From Clavibacter michiganensis subsp. insidiosus (lineage in GTDB: Bacteria; Actinomycetota; Actinomycetes; Actinomycetales; Microbacteriaceae), in NCBI RefSeq assembly GCF_002240565.1, contig NZ_MZMO01000001.1:2170001-2234000 (forward strand): DNA of 64,000 nt, read 5' to 3'. Position numbers and translations under genes: made by a program. Below, in pieces: positions 25,104 to 33,926 of this stretch. The notes under the pieces are model-generated. The model did no database searches, was not told the origin of the DNA, and was given only the letters and a program-made list of their open reading frames with translations. How positions within the stretch are numbered: position 1 is the stretch's first letter; each line of letters begins with the position of its first letter.

Positions 25104-26258
25104 ATGGATCGCATGAAGCGCGAACGCGAGCGCCTGCTGCAGCGGACAGCACGCGTCTACGGCCTCAGCTTCACCGTGGTCGCCGCCGCGTGCATCCTGC
25201 TGCCGGGCGAGATCCCCGTGCCCGCCGCGGCGGGAAGCGTCGCGCTCCTGGCCGTGCTCGCCGTCGCCCAGTGGCGGATCGGGACCGACGCGCGCGTCAG
25301 GTGGATGGTCGTGGTGCTCGTCGCCGGCATCGCGGCCATGGTCGTCGCGCAGCTCGGCGGGCGCTCCGCGTCGTCGCTCACCGCGCTCACCCACATCTCG
25401 GTGGGCGCCGTCGGGTCGCTCGCCCTCCTGGAGACCGTCCGACCGCGGAGGCTCCGCGTCGTGGCGACCGCCTTCGTGCTCACTAGTGTCGTCGCCGTCG
25501 GCGCCTCCTGGTCCACCGCCGCCTTCCCCTACGTCGTGCTCGTGCACGTGTTCGGCTGGATGCTCGCCGGGATCCTCGGCTACTGGCTGAGCGTCGCCGT
25601 GCACCGGGTCGGCCGCCGCATCACCGACATCGGACGCGCCCACCGCGCCGAGCGCATGGCGAGCGAGCTCGAGGCCCAGCGACGCCAGGGCGCGCGGCTC
25701 CTGCACGACACCGTGCTGGCCACCCTCACCCTCCTCGCGCACTCCGGCGTCGGCGTCACGCCGCAGGCCATGCGCCAGCAGGCGGCCGACGACGCGCGCC
25801 TCCTCCGGCAGCTCCGCCTGGGCGCGAACCCCACCCCCCAGGCGTCGGGCGGCTACACGCTGGAGCCCGTGGAGCAGTCGGTGCTCGGCAACACGCTGGA
25901 GTCGGTCAAGCAGCGCTTCGGGCGGATGGGCCTCGAGGTGAGCTGGCACGGCACCGGTCAGGTCCTGCTGCCGAGCGACATCCTCGACGCCTTCCTCCTC
26001 TCGCTCGCGGAGTGCCTGGAGAACGTGCGACGGCACGCGGGCGTCACCGAGGCGCACGTCACCATCACCGACGACGACACCACCGTCCGCGCCATGGTCA
26101 CCGACGCCGGCGTCGGCTTCGACCTCGCGCACGTGGACCAGGCGAAGCTCGGCTTCAAGGAGTCGGTCGTCGCGCGCCTCACCGACGTGGGCGGCAACGC
26201 CCGGCTGTTCTCCTCCCCCGGGTCCGGGACGACGGTCGTCCTCGAGGTGCCGAAGTGA
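25104..26258 (+). CDS. membrane sensor histidine kinase (HisKA_3-like)
   Basis: A 384-residue kinase with about six N-terminal membrane segments (residues 18-168), a short coiled linker, and a HisKA_3-like dimerisation helix with the probable phospho-acceptor H201 in GARLLHDTVLATL. The ATPase domain has the N box ECLENVRRHA, the G box TDAGVGFD and GSGTTVVLEV at the end. NarL-type regulators pair with this kinase class, and two flank it here. ATG at 25104 was chosen over an upstream in-frame GTG at 25029 because the extra 25 residues are Arg-rich filler. The stop overlaps the next gene as GTGA. Confidence 0.88.
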   Translation: MDRMKRERERLLQRTARVYGLSFTVVAAACILLPGEIPVPAAAGSVALLAVLAVAQWRIGTDARVRWMVVVLVAGIAAMVVAQLGGRSASSLTALTHISVGAVGSLALLETVRPRRLRVVATAFVLTSVVAVGASWSTAAFPYVVLVHVFGWMLAGILGYWLSVAVHRVGRRITDIGRAHRAERMASELEAQRRQGARLLHDTVLATLTLLAHSGVGVTPQAMRQQAADDARLLRQLRLGANPTPQASGGYTLEPVEQSVLGNTLESVKQRFGRMGLEVSWHGTGQVLLPSDILDAFLLSLAECLENVRRHAGVTEAHVTITDDDTTVRAMVTDAGVGFDLAHVDQAKLGFKESVVARLTDVGGNARLFSSPGSGTTVVLEVPK

Positions 26259-27517
26259 GCGTCCGCGCGGACGGCGCGCCCCCGCGCACGAGCCATCGGA
26301 TCCGCCTGCCCGCGGGCGCGCCGGCGCAGGCGACGTCCATCGGCCTCGGGTACATGGGTGCGGGATCCGCGGTCGTCTGCGCCATCGCCATGGGGTACGG
26401 CCTCGTCCGCTTCGCGCTCGACTACCGGATCATGCCGTCGCCCGGGCTCACGGCGACCGCGTGGATCCTCCTGGTCGCCCTCCTCGCCGCCGTCGTGGTC
26501 GCGATCCGCGCCCTCCGCGACCGGATGCCCGGCCCGCTCATGGCGGTCTTCGTCGGCGGGCTGGGCATCGTCGTCGCGCTCGACCTGGTGGCGGTCTGGC
26601 CCCTCGGCGACGTGATGCAGCACGCCACGGCGGGCATCGCCGCCGGAGGTGCGCTCCTCACGACCGTCACCTACCGACCGGCCCGCGAGGTGCTGGCGGT
26701 CGACGTCGCCCTCGGCGTGGTGCTCTTCGCCGTGTTCCTGTTCTCGGATCCCGTGCGACCCGCCGACCTCGCGCCCGAGATCTCCGCCATCGCCCGCGCC
26801 GTCGTGCCCGCGGCGTTCGGGGTGACGGTCGTCCGCGGCTTCCGCCGCCTGACCGAGATGGAGCTCGACCGCGTGCTCGTGCAGAGCACCGTCTCCGCGC
26901 CGCGCTACGCCGTCGGCATGATGGCGTCCGAGGAGCTGGCGCGCCTCGACCTCACAGCCGAGCAGCTCCTCGACGACGTGGCGAACGCGCGCGAGCCGCT
27001 CCCGCTGTCGCCCCTCGCCGCCTCGACGGCCGCCTCGCTCGCCACCGAGCTGCGGTTGCACCTCATCGAGGGCCGTCGCGAGACCTGGCTGCACCACGCC
27101 ATCACGGAGTCGGAGTTCCTCGGACCGGACGTGACCCTGAGCGACCCGAGCGCCCTCGCGGGACTCCTCGACCGCCGCCAGCGCGACGGGCTGCTGTCGG
27201 CGGTCTGGCTGCTGCTCACGTCCACCGAGCGGCGCAACGGCGTGCCCGAGGTCTCGGTGCAGCTCGCGCTCGGACCGCTCCGCGGACGGCCGCCCGGCGC
27301 GCAGCCCGTGCCGCTCCGCCGCGCCCATCGTCGTCACGACGACCGGGCTCCCGCGCACGCGGCTGGATCCCTCGACGTGGGATGCTATCGACAAGGTCGG
27401 CACGCACACCGAGAGCACCCGCGGTCCGAGCCTCCTCATCACCATCGACTGCGTAGTGGACAACCCCGCCGACCGGTGAGGGCCCCGCACAAGGACCGGA
27501 GAGCACGTGTCAGCTGA
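26255..27517 (+). CDS. degenerate histidine-kinase-like membrane protein, probable frameshift near 27323
   Basis: The gene starts with GTG overlapping the kinase stop (GTGA) and encodes about six membrane helices, then a soluble part aligning loosely with a histidine kinase but lacking a phospho-acceptor His and clear N and G boxes. As sequenced the frame runs to 27517, into the next gene. From about 27323, however, codons in this frame lose GC-rich third positions, while the +1 frame gains them (APIVVTTTGLPRTRLDPS and onward) and ends cleanly at TGA 27477-27479, leaving room for the next ribosome binding site. One extra base in the CCC of CGCGCCCATC would explain it. It is either a real mutation or a sequencing error. 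A pseudo-sensor role is inferred. Confidence 0.7.
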   Translation: MSVRADGAPPRTSHRIRLPAGAPAQATSIGLGYMGAGSAVVCAIAMGYGLVRFALDYRIMPSPGLTATAWILLVALLAAVVVAIRALRDRMPGPLMAVFVGGLGIVVALDLVAVWPLGDVMQHATAGIAAGGALLTTVTYRPAREVLAVDVALGVVLFAVFLFSDPVRPADLAPEISAIARAVVPAAFGVTVVRGFRRLTEMELDRVLVQSTVSAPRYAVGMMASEELARLDLTAEQLLDDVANAREPLPLSPLAASTAASLATELRLHLIEGRRETWLHHAITESEFLGPDVTLSDPSALAGLLDRRQRDGLLSAVWLLLTSTERRNGVPEVSVQLALGPLRGRPPGAQPVPLRRAHRRHDDRAPAHAAGSLDVGCYRQGRHAHREHPRSEPPHHHRLRSGQPRRPVRAPHKDRRARVS

Positions 27518-28163
27518 GAACCGACCGATCACCCTCGCCATCGTGGACGACCACAGGATGCTGCTCGGGGCCCTGACCGAGTGGATCCGCAACGCCGCGT
27601 CCGACATCGAGATGGTCGCCGCCGTGTCCACCTGGCCCGATCTGCTGACGCATCCGCGGTTCCCCGTCGACGTCGTGCTCCTCGACCTCGACCTCAAGGA
27701 CAACCTGCCGATCTCGCTGAAGATCGCCACGCTCAAGACCACCGGCGTCAAGACCGTGCTCATGAGCACGTACTCGGAGCCGAACGTCGTGCGCGAGGCG
27801 CTCGCCTCCGGCGCCCTCGGCTACCTCGTGAAGAGCGAGGACGCGAGCATGATCGTCGACGCGATCCGCCTCGCGGCCGACGGCCAGTCGTACATCTCCG
27901 CCGAGCTGGACCTCGCCATCAACAGCACCGACGTCGGCGGCGTGCCGAAGCTCAGCGCGCAGGAGCGCCGGGTCATGGCGCTCTACGGCGGCGGCGAGCC
28001 CGTCAAATCGGTGGCGTACAGCCTCGGCATCTCCGAGGAGACGGCGAAGTCGTACCTCAAGCGGATCCGCGAGAAGTATCGCGTCGCGGGCTTCGACGTC
28101 GGCACGAAGGTGGCGCTGCGGAAGCGCGCGATCCAGGACGGCATCCTGCTCCAGGGCGAGTAG
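27507..28163 (+). CDS. LuxR/NarL-type response regulator (second paralog)
   Basis: A 218-residue regulator with D14-D15, phospho-acceptor D60 in VVLLDLDL, S87-T88 and K109, followed by a LuxR-type HTH (LSAQERRVMALYGGGEPVK onward) and the C-terminal GTKVALRKRAIQDGI extension also seen in the regulator at 24253. The two receivers share the phrase KIxTL and a loop that differs from standard NarL, so they are likely duplicates with separate targets. The GTG at 27507 is preceded by GGAGAG. A bidirectional terminator follows. Confidence 0.88.
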   Translation: MSAENRPITLAIVDDHRMLLGALTEWIRNAASDIEMVAAVSTWPDLLTHPRFPVDVVLLDLDLKDNLPISLKIATLKTTGVKTVLMSTYSEPNVVREALASGALGYLVKSEDASMIVDAIRLAADGQSYISAELDLAINSTDVGGVPKLSAQERRVMALYGGGEPVKSVAYSLGISEETAKSYLKRIREKYRVAGFDVGTKVALRKRAIQDGILLQGE

Positions 28164-28165
28164 CC

Positions 28166-28189
28166 CGGGCGGGCCGGCGGACCCGCCCG
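28166..28189. terminator. bidirectional hairpin between the regulator and MFS genes
   Basis: CGGGCGGG and CCCGCCCG form an 8-bp stem with an 8-nt loop, between the stops of two convergent genes. Confidence 0.5.
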
Positions 28190-28193
28190 CCGC

Positions 28194-29474
28194 TCAGCCG
28201 CCGAGCGCGATCGGCTGGGTGGTGGGCCGTCCGCCGTCCGCCGCCCGGCGGGATGCGCGTCGGTGCCGGTCGAGGCCGAAGCTCGCCAGCGCGATGAGGA
28301 GGCCCGCCACGCTGAGCCCGACGCCCACGAGCGCGGGCGACGTGTAGCCGAGCCCCGCCGAGACCGTCACGCCGCCGAGCGCCGCGCCGACCGCGTTGCC
28401 CGTGTTGAGCGCGGAGTGGTTGAGCGCGGCGGCGATGGACTGCGAGTCGTGCGCCACGTCCATCAGCCGGATCTGGATCCCGGGCGACAGCGCCGCCGCC
28501 GACCCGCCGATGAGGAACAGGAAGGCGAACAGGCCCACCGGGTTCGACGCGGTGAGCACGAGGCCCACGAGCGACGCGATCAGCAGCCCGAAGAGCGAGA
28601 GCAGCGCCGCCTTCACGTCGCGGTCCGCCCACCAGCCGCCCGCGAGGTTGCCGACCGTCATGCCGAGTCCCACGACCACGAGCGCGAGCGGCACCGACCA
28701 CTCGGGCAGCCCCGTCACCTCCGTGACCATGGGCGACACGAACGTGTAGACGGCGAAGAAGCCGCCGAAGCCGATCGCGCCGATGAGGAGCGCGAGCCAG
28801 ACCTGCAGCCGCGTGAACGCGCGGAGCTCGCGTCGGAGCGTGGCCTCGGGGTTGCCGTCCTGCGCCGGTACGGCGAGGAACACGGCCAGGAAGGTGGCGG
28901 CGAAGATCGCGGCGACCACGAGGTAGGCGACGCGCCAGCCGGCGTTCTGCCCGATCCACGTGACGATGGGCACGCCGATGACGTTGGCGATGGTGAGCCC
29001 CGCGAGCACGAAGGCGACTCCCCGGGCCCTCTTGCCCTCCCCCATCAGCTGCGCCGCGACCAGTGACGCGATGCCGAAGTAGGCGCCGTGCGGCAGGCCC
29101 GCGACGAAGCGGGCCACGACGACGAGGCCGAAGCTCGGGAGGATCGCGCTGAGCACCGTCCCGAGCGTGAAGGCGAGGAGCAGCCAGAGCAGGAGCTTCC
29201 GCCGGGGCGCCCGGGCCGAGGCCGCGGCGATGGTCGGCGCGCCCACCACGACGCCGAGGGCGTAGGCGCTGATGAGCGTGCCCGCCTGCGCGTTGGCGGC
29301 CTCGGTCGAGCGCGCGGCCACGTCGGGCAGCAGATCCGCCGCGAGCTGCGGCAGCAGCCCCATGGCGACGAACTCGGTGGTGCCGATGGCGAACCCGCCC
29401 ATCGCGAGGGCGAGCAGGGCGATGCGGACGCGGGCCGGCGACAGGGTCGCCCGCCCGGAGGAGGGGGGATTCAC
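28194..29474 (-). CDS. MFS transporter, DHA1/AraJ-type sugar or drug efflux
   Basis: A 426-residue transporter with about 12 membrane helices. An N-terminal GFAIGTTEFVAMGLLP motif is typical of the AraJ/YdeA branch that exports sugars and drugs, and the cytoplasmic loop 2-3 motif appears as ARAPRRKLLLW. The substrate is not predictable. GTG at 29474 has TAGGCT 6 nt upstream and no Shine-Dalgarno, which suggests a leaderless transcript. Confidence 0.88.
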   Translation of the reverse strand: MNPPSSGRATLSPARVRIALLALAMGGFAIGTTEFVAMGLLPQLAADLLPDVAARSTEAANAQAGTLISAYALGVVVGAPTIAAASARAPRRKLLLWLLLAFTLGTVLSAILPSFGLVVVARFVAGLPHGAYFGIASLVAAQLMGEGKRARGVAFVLAGLTIANVIGVPIVTWIGQNAGWRVAYLVVAAIFAATFLAVFLAVPAQDGNPEATLRRELRAFTRLQVWLALLIGAIGFGGFFAVYTFVSPMVTEVTGLPEWSVPLALVVVGLGMTVGNLAGGWWADRDVKAALLSLFGLLIASLVGLVLTASNPVGLFAFLFLIGGSAAALSPGIQIRLMDVAHDSQSIAAALNHSALNTGNAVGAALGGVTVSAGLGYTSPALVGVGLSVAGLLIALASFGLDRHRRASRRAADGGRPTTQPIALGG

Positions 29475-29480
29475 CCGACG

Positions 29481-29486
29481 AGCCTA
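29481..29486 (-). promoter_or_regulatory. -10 hexamer TAGGCT of the MFS gene
   Basis: Reverse-strand TAGGCT lies 6 nt before the GTG at 29474. Confidence 0.45.
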
Positions 29487-29524
29487 CCGGCGGTCGGGAT
29501 CTCGTCCGGCGTCGTCCTCCGGTG

Positions 29525-29842
29525 TCAGGCGTCGGTGCCGCGCGCCTCGAGCGCCCGCTCCAGGCGGTCGAGCTTGCCCGTCAGCTCGCCCTCGTAGCCG
29601 GGGCGGATGTCCGCCTTGAGCACGAGCGAGACGCGCGTGCCGAAGGGCGCGACGGCCTCGGTCGCCCGGCGGACGACGTCGAAGACCTCGTCCCAGTCAC
29701 CCTCGATGGTGGTGAACATGGCGTCGGTGCGATTCGGCAGGCCCGATGCGCGGACCACGGCGACCGCGGCGGCCACGGCGTCGTGCACGGAGGCGTCGGG
29801 CGCGTCGCCCCCGCTGGGTGCGACGGAGAAGGCGACGAGCAT
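29525..29842 (-). CDS. MTH1187/YqgV-type thiamine-binding family protein
   Basis: A 105-residue protein with the ferredoxin-like fold of the MTH1187/YqgV family. MLVAFSVAPSG is at the start, then TDAMFTTIEGDWDEVFDVV and VSLVLKADIRPG. Family members bind thiamine or related small molecules and assemble as tetramers; the physiological role is unclear. ATG at 29842 was chosen because the upstream in-frame extension is Arg-rich non-coding sequence. Thiamine-related thiL lies elsewhere in the window, not adjacent. Confidence 0.82.
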   Translation of the reverse strand: MLVAFSVAPSGGDAPDASVHDAVAAAVAVVRASGLPNRTDAMFTTIEGDWDEVFDVVRRATEAVAPFGTRVSLVLKADIRPGYEGELTGKLDRLERALEARGTDA

Positions 29843-30048
29843 GGGGACCCCCGGGTGTCGACGGCGGCGGTGGTCCGGGCGGGTGCCCGGCCGGCGTCCG
29901 GCTGTGGGATCACAGTACCGACGGCGACGCAGCCTGTGGACGGAGGCCGACGCCGGGGCCGGCCTCCCGCGAGACTCCCCGAGTACTTGAAAGTTCACAG
30001 AACGGGTGGGGCGCAGCGCCCGCCCGCATCGCACGGAGGAGCAGCGCC

Positions 30049-30729
30049 ATGGACAAGAAGACGAAGATCACCATCGGGGTCGCGGGCGGCGTGGTCGTCC
30101 TCGTCGGCGCCTTCGCGGCGTTCGGCGGCCCCATCTACAAGCAGCTGGCGGGCACGCCCGACGCCGCCCCCACCCTGGCGTCGACGCCGGCGGCCGGTGG
30201 CGCGCTCGGCGACCTCTCCGGGGACTGGGCGGTCGGCGGGTCCTCCTACGCCGGCTACCGCGTCGACGAAATGCTCAACGGCACGCCCGTCACCGTCAAC
30301 GGACGGACGGACGCCGTCACGGGCGACATCACGGTCGCCGGATCCCAGGTCACGAAGGGCACGATGACGGTGGACGTGACCAAGATCCACACCGACCAGC
30401 CGCCGCGCGACGCGTACTTCCAGAACGAGGCCATGAAGACGGGCGACTTCCCGACCGCGACCTTCACGCTCACCCAGCCGATCGCCGCCGACGGCGTCGA
30501 GGCGGGCGTCCCGGCGACGTACGACGTGACCGGCGACCTGACCCTGCACGGCGTGACGAAGAGCGTGACCGCGCAGATGCAGGCGAGCTTCACGTCCGAC
30601 GGCGGGCAGATCGTCGGCTCCATCCCGATCACGTTCCAGGACTTCGGCGTGCAGGCGCCGAGCCTCGGCTTCGTGACGGTCGAGGACCACGGCTCCGTCG
30701 AGTTCTCGCTCGACGTGGCGAAGGCCTAG
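30049..30729 (+). CDS. YceI family protein with N-terminal membrane anchor
   Basis: A 226-residue secreted or anchored protein. Residues 8-28 are a signal anchor ([16 protein letters not shown]). A Pro/Ala/Thr linker leads to a YceI lipocalin-like barrel with [13 protein letters not shown], the conserved [11 protein letters not shown] and [12 protein letters not shown]. YceI proteins bind polyprenoid or similar lipids and respond to stress. GGAGGAG precedes the ATG at 30049. The TAG stop shares CTAG with the convergent nnrD stop. Confidence 0.9.
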   Translation: MDKKTKITIGVAGGVVVLVGAFAAFGGPIYKQLAGTPDAAPTLASTPAAGGALGDLSGDWAVGGSSYAGYRVDEMLNGTPVTVNGRTDAVTGDITVAGSQVTKGTMTVDVTKIHTDQPPRDAYFQNEAMKTGDFPTATFTLTQPIAADGVEAGVPATYDVTGDLTLHGVTKSVTAQMQASFTSDGGQIVGSIPITFQDFGVQAPSLGFVTVEDHGSVEFSLDVAKA

Positions 30730-31604
30730 CCGCCGGATCCCGACAGCGTCTCCCGCACGGCCCTCGGCATCGCCTCGGCGACGTCGAGGGCCGTGATCGG
30801 TCCGCCGCCGGATGCGAGGTCGCCCGCGCGGCCGTGCAGCCACGCGGCGGCCGCGGCGACCTCGGCGAGGGCCGCGAGGGGATCCGGCGCCTCGGCGATG
30901 CGCGTCGACCCGCCCGCGACCAGCGCGCCGAGCGCGCCGCCCAGGACGTCGCCCGAGCCCGCCGTCGCGAGCCACGGGGTCCCGGCGCGCACCGCGATGC
31001 GCGCGGACCCGCCGACCACGAAGGTGGTCGCGCCCTTGAGCAGCACGCACAGGCCGAGCTCCCGCGACGCCCGCTCGGCCCAGCCCGGCGCGTCCTCCGC
31101 GATCTCCTCCGCCGATGCCCGGATCCCGGTGCCGTCGAGCAGCCGCGACAGCTCGCGGAAGTGGGGCGTGACCACCACCGGGCCCGTCGCCCGGCCGACG
31201 AGGTCGAGCGCGCCCGCGTCGATGACCGCGGGCAGGCCCTGCTCGAGAGCGGCGACGATCGCGTCGGTCGCGGCGGCGTCGCGGTGCGCCTGGTCCATGC
31301 CGGATCCGACGAGCCACGCCTGCACGCGGCCGTCCGCCGTGACGACCTCGGGGCGGCGGCCGAGCACGGAGGCGGACGCGCCCGCGGGGCCGAGGTAGCG
31401 GATCATGCCGACGCCCGTGCGCGCGGCCGCCTCGACGCCGAGGACCGCGGCGCCCGGGTAGCGGTCGGAGCCGGTCCGCACGCCGAGCACGCCGCGCGTG
31501 TACTTGTCGTCGTCGTCCCGCGGGAGGCGGATCGCCCGGCGGGTGCGCTCGGCGTCCTGCCGGATCCAGCCGTCGGGTGCGTGGTCGTCGTGCGCGTCGC
31601 TCAT
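30726..31604 (-). CDS. nnrD: ADP-dependent NAD(P)H-hydrate dehydratase
   Basis: NnrD repairs hydrated NAD(P)H with ADP or ATP. The 292-residue protein is the stand-alone dehydratase domain without the epimerase domain. Motifs are [52 protein letters not shown] and the nucleotide motif [15 protein letters not shown] at 31604 has TATCGT 6 nt upstream without a Shine-Dalgarno. An open frame continues upstream, but it is antisense to the Old Yellow Enzyme gene. Confidence 0.9.
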   Translation of the reverse strand: MSDAHDDHAPDGWIRQDAERTRRAIRLPRDDDDKYTRGVLGVRTGSDRYPGAAVLGVEAAARTGVGMIRYLGPAGASASVLGRRPEVVTADGRVQAWLVGSGMDQAHRDAAATDAIVAALEQGLPAVIDAGALDLVGRATGPVVVTPHFRELSRLLDGTGIRASAEEIAEDAPGWAERASRELGLCVLLKGATTFVVGGSARIAVRAGTPWLATAGSGDVLGGALGALVAGGSTRIAEAPDPLAALAEVAAAAAWLHGRAGDLASGGGPITALDVAEAMPRAVRETLSGSGG

Positions 31605-31610
31605 GCCCTC

Positions 31611-31616
31611 ACGATA
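31611..31616 (-). promoter_or_regulatory. -10 hexamer TATCGT of nnrD
   Basis: Reverse-strand TATCGT lies 6 nt before the ATG at 31604. Confidence 0.35.
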
Positions 31617-31736
31617 GGCGCGCGGGAATGCCGCGGCCGTGCGGGGCCTTGGGTCCATGAGGCCGACGACGCCCTCCGCCCGTCCCCGCGCGCCGCGCCT
31701 CCCCGGAGCCCCGGCCGCCTGCCTGGAAGGATCCCC

Positions 31737-32816
31737 ATGACCACGTCCCCGCTCTTCGAGCCGATCACCGTCCGCGGCGTCACCGCCCGCAACCGCATCT
31801 GGGTCGCTCCGATGTGCCAGTACAGCATCGACGCGCGCGACGGCGTCCCGGGCGCCTGGCACCTCGCGCACCTCGGCTCGTTCGCGCGCGGCGGCGCGGG
31901 GCTCGTGATGGCGGAGGCCACGGGCGTGAGCCCCGAGGCGCGCATCACGCCCGAGGACACCGGCATCTGGGACGACGCGCAGCGCGACGCGTGGGCGCCG
32001 ATCGTCGACTTCATCCACTCGATGGGCGCGGTCGCCGCGATCCAGCTCGCGCACGCGGGTCGCAAGGCCTCCACCTACTCGTTCTCCGGCCGCGGCACGA
32101 TGCCCGCTGAGGAGGGCGGCTGGGAGACCGTCGCCCCGTCCGCCGAGCCGTTCCCCGGCTACGGCACGCCCGTCGCGCTCGACGCCCACGGGATCCGCAA
32201 GGTCGTCGACGACTTCGCCGCCGCCGCCCGCCGCTCGGTCGACGCCGGCTTCGACGTGCTGGAGCTCCACGCCGCGCACGGCTACCTCCTGCACCAGTTC
32301 CTCTCCCCCCTCAGCAACCACCGCGACGATGAGTTCGGCGGCAGCCTCGAGAACCGGGCGCGCCTCCTGCTCCAGGTGATCGACGCCGTGCGCGCCGAGG
32401 TCCCCGACGTGCCGCTGCTGGTCCGCTTCTCCGCCACCGACTGGGCGGGCGACGCCGGCTGGGACGAGCAGCAGACCGCGACCGTCGCCGGGTGGGCCGC
32501 CGAGCACGGCGCCGACTTCTTCGACATCTCCACGGGCGGGAACACTACGGGCGTCACGATCCCCGTCGCGCCCGGCTACCAGGTGCCCTTCGCCGAGTAC
32601 GTGAAGGAGCACGCGAAGGTGGCGCTCAACGCCGTGGGCCTCATCACCGAGCCCGCGCAGGCCGAGGCCGTCGTCGCCGAGGGCCGCGCGGACGCCGTGA
32701 TGCTCGGCCGCGAGATGCTCCGCGACCCGCACTTCGCGCTGCGGGCCGCGCACGAGCTGGGCGTCGAGATCGACTACTGGCCCAAGCAGTACGACCGCGC
32801 GCGCTGGGCGGCCTGA
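31737..32816 (+). CDS. Old Yellow Enzyme family NADH:flavin oxidoreductase (YqjM-type)
   Basis: A 359-residue FMN-dependent ene-reductase reducing activated C=C bonds with NAD(P)H. The thermophilic-like (YqjM) subclass is indicated by Cys27 in [19 protein letters not shown], the substrate-binding [15 protein letters not shown], and [12 protein letters not shown] with [10 protein letters not shown] at the phosphate site. GGAAGG lies before the ATG at 31737. It is probably a stress or xenobiotic enzyme; the natural substrate is unknown. A strong hairpin follows. Confidence 0.93.
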   Translation: MTTSPLFEPITVRGVTARNRIWVAPMCQYSIDARDGVPGAWHLAHLGSFARGGAGLVMAEATGVSPEARITPEDTGIWDDAQRDAWAPIVDFIHSMGAVAAIQLAHAGRKASTYSFSGRGTMPAEEGGWETVAPSAEPFPGYGTPVALDAHGIRKVVDDFAAAARRSVDAGFDVLELHAAHGYLLHQFLSPLSNHRDDEFGGSLENRARLLLQVIDAVRAEVPDVPLLVRFSATDWAGDAGWDEQQTATVAGWAAEHGADFFDISTGGNTTGVTIPVAPGYQVPFAEYVKEHAKVALNAVGLITEPAQAEAVVAEGRADAVMLGREMLRDPHFALRAAHELGVEIDYWPKQYDRARWAA

Positions 32817-32829
32817 TCCTCCGAGCCCG

Positions 32830-32874
32830 ACGACGACGGCCCGGCATCCCCCTGGGGTGCCGGGCCGTCGTCGT
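32830..32874. terminator. strong bidirectional terminator hairpin
   Basis: A perfect 17-bp stem (ACGACGACGGCCCGGCA and its complement) with an 11-nt loop lies between the convergent OYE and CNNM-type genes. Confidence 0.8.
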
Positions 32875-32882
32875 GGACGGGG

Positions 32883-33926
32883 TCAGACCCGTCGGGTGGC
32901 GTCCTGCACCTCGCCGACGAGCTCCTCGATGATGTCCTCGAGGAACAGCACGCCCGTCGTCTCGCCGGCCTCCGTGAAGGCGCGGGCGAGGTGGGCGCCG
33001 GAGCGGCGCATCATCGCGAGGGCGTCCTCCAGCTCGGTGCCCTCGAAGACCGACACCAGCTGGCGGATCCGCTTGGCCGGCACCGGACGCACGAACTCGT
33101 CCGCCTCGTCGAGGTCGATGACGTCCTTGAGGTGCAGGTAGCCGGTCGGCTCCCCCGCCTCGTCGACGATCACGTACCGCGAGAAGCCGTGCCGCGCGAC
33201 GGCGCGCTCGACCTCGGACGGCGACGCGGTCTCGGGGAGGCTGACCAGGGTGCCCAGCGGGATCGCGATGTCCTGCACCTTCTTGCCCGTGAACTCGAAC
33301 GCCGCGGTGAGCGCGCCCGTCCGGTCCTCCAGGAGACCCTCGCGCGTCGACTGGTCGACGATGCCCTGCACCTCGTCGAGCGTGAACGCGCTCGCGGCCT
33401 CGTCCTTCGGCTCGACCTTGGCCAGGCGGAGCACGGCGTTGGAGATCGCGTTGAGGGCCACGATGAGGGGCTTCACGACGCGGGCGATCCCGACGAGCGG
33501 CGGCGCGAGCAGCAGCGCCGCCCGGTCCGGCACGGAGAACGAGATGTTCTTCGGCACCATCTCGCCGAGCACCACGTGCAGGAACGACACGATGAGCAGC
33601 GCGATGACGAACGCGATCGTGGAGATCGCCTCCTCCGGCAGCCCGGTGGCGCCCAGCGGGATCTCCAGCAGGTGGTGGATCGCGGGCTCGGACACGTTGA
33701 GGATCAGCAGCGAGCACACGGTGATGCCGAGCTGCGTGGTCGCGAGCATGAGCGTCGCGTGCTCCATCGCGAAGAGCGTGATGCGGGCGGCGCGGCTCCC
33801 CTCCTCCGCGCGCGGCTCGATCTGCGACCGCTTCGCGGAGATGACCGCGAACTCGGCGCCGACGAAGAAGGCGTTGACGGCGAGCAGCACGACGAGCGCG
33901 ATGATCCCCCCGGCGTACTCACCCAC
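32883..33926 (-). CDS. CNNM/CorC-type DUF21-CBS membrane protein (short form)
   Basis: A 347-residue protein with DUF21 (about residues 1-195, four hydrophobic segments, GEMVPKNISFSVPDRAALL) and a CBS pair (about 215-340) ending ILEDIIEELVGEVQDA-like. It lacks the C-terminal CorC/HlyC domain found in its neighbour. The family is tied to Mg2+/Co2+ homeostasis. GTG at 33926 has AGGAAGGAG upstream and overlaps the stop of the paralogous gene by 8 nt. Longer in-frame starts read antisense-like Ser/Arg-rich filler. Confidence 0.9.
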   Translation of the reverse strand: MGEYAGGIIALVVLLAVNAFFVGAEFAVISAKRSQIEPRAEEGSRAARITLFAMEHATLMLATTQLGITVCSLLILNVSEPAIHHLLEIPLGATGLPEEAISTIAFVIALLIVSFLHVVLGEMVPKNISFSVPDRAALLLAPPLVGIARVVKPLIVALNAISNAVLRLAKVEPKDEAASAFTLDEVQGIVDQSTREGLLEDRTGALTAAFEFTGKKVQDIAIPLGTLVSLPETASPSEVERAVARHGFSRYVIVDEAGEPTGYLHLKDVIDLDEADEFVRPVPAKRIRQLVSVFEGTELEDALAMMRRSGAHLARAFTEAGETTGVLFLEDIIEELVGEVQDATRRV

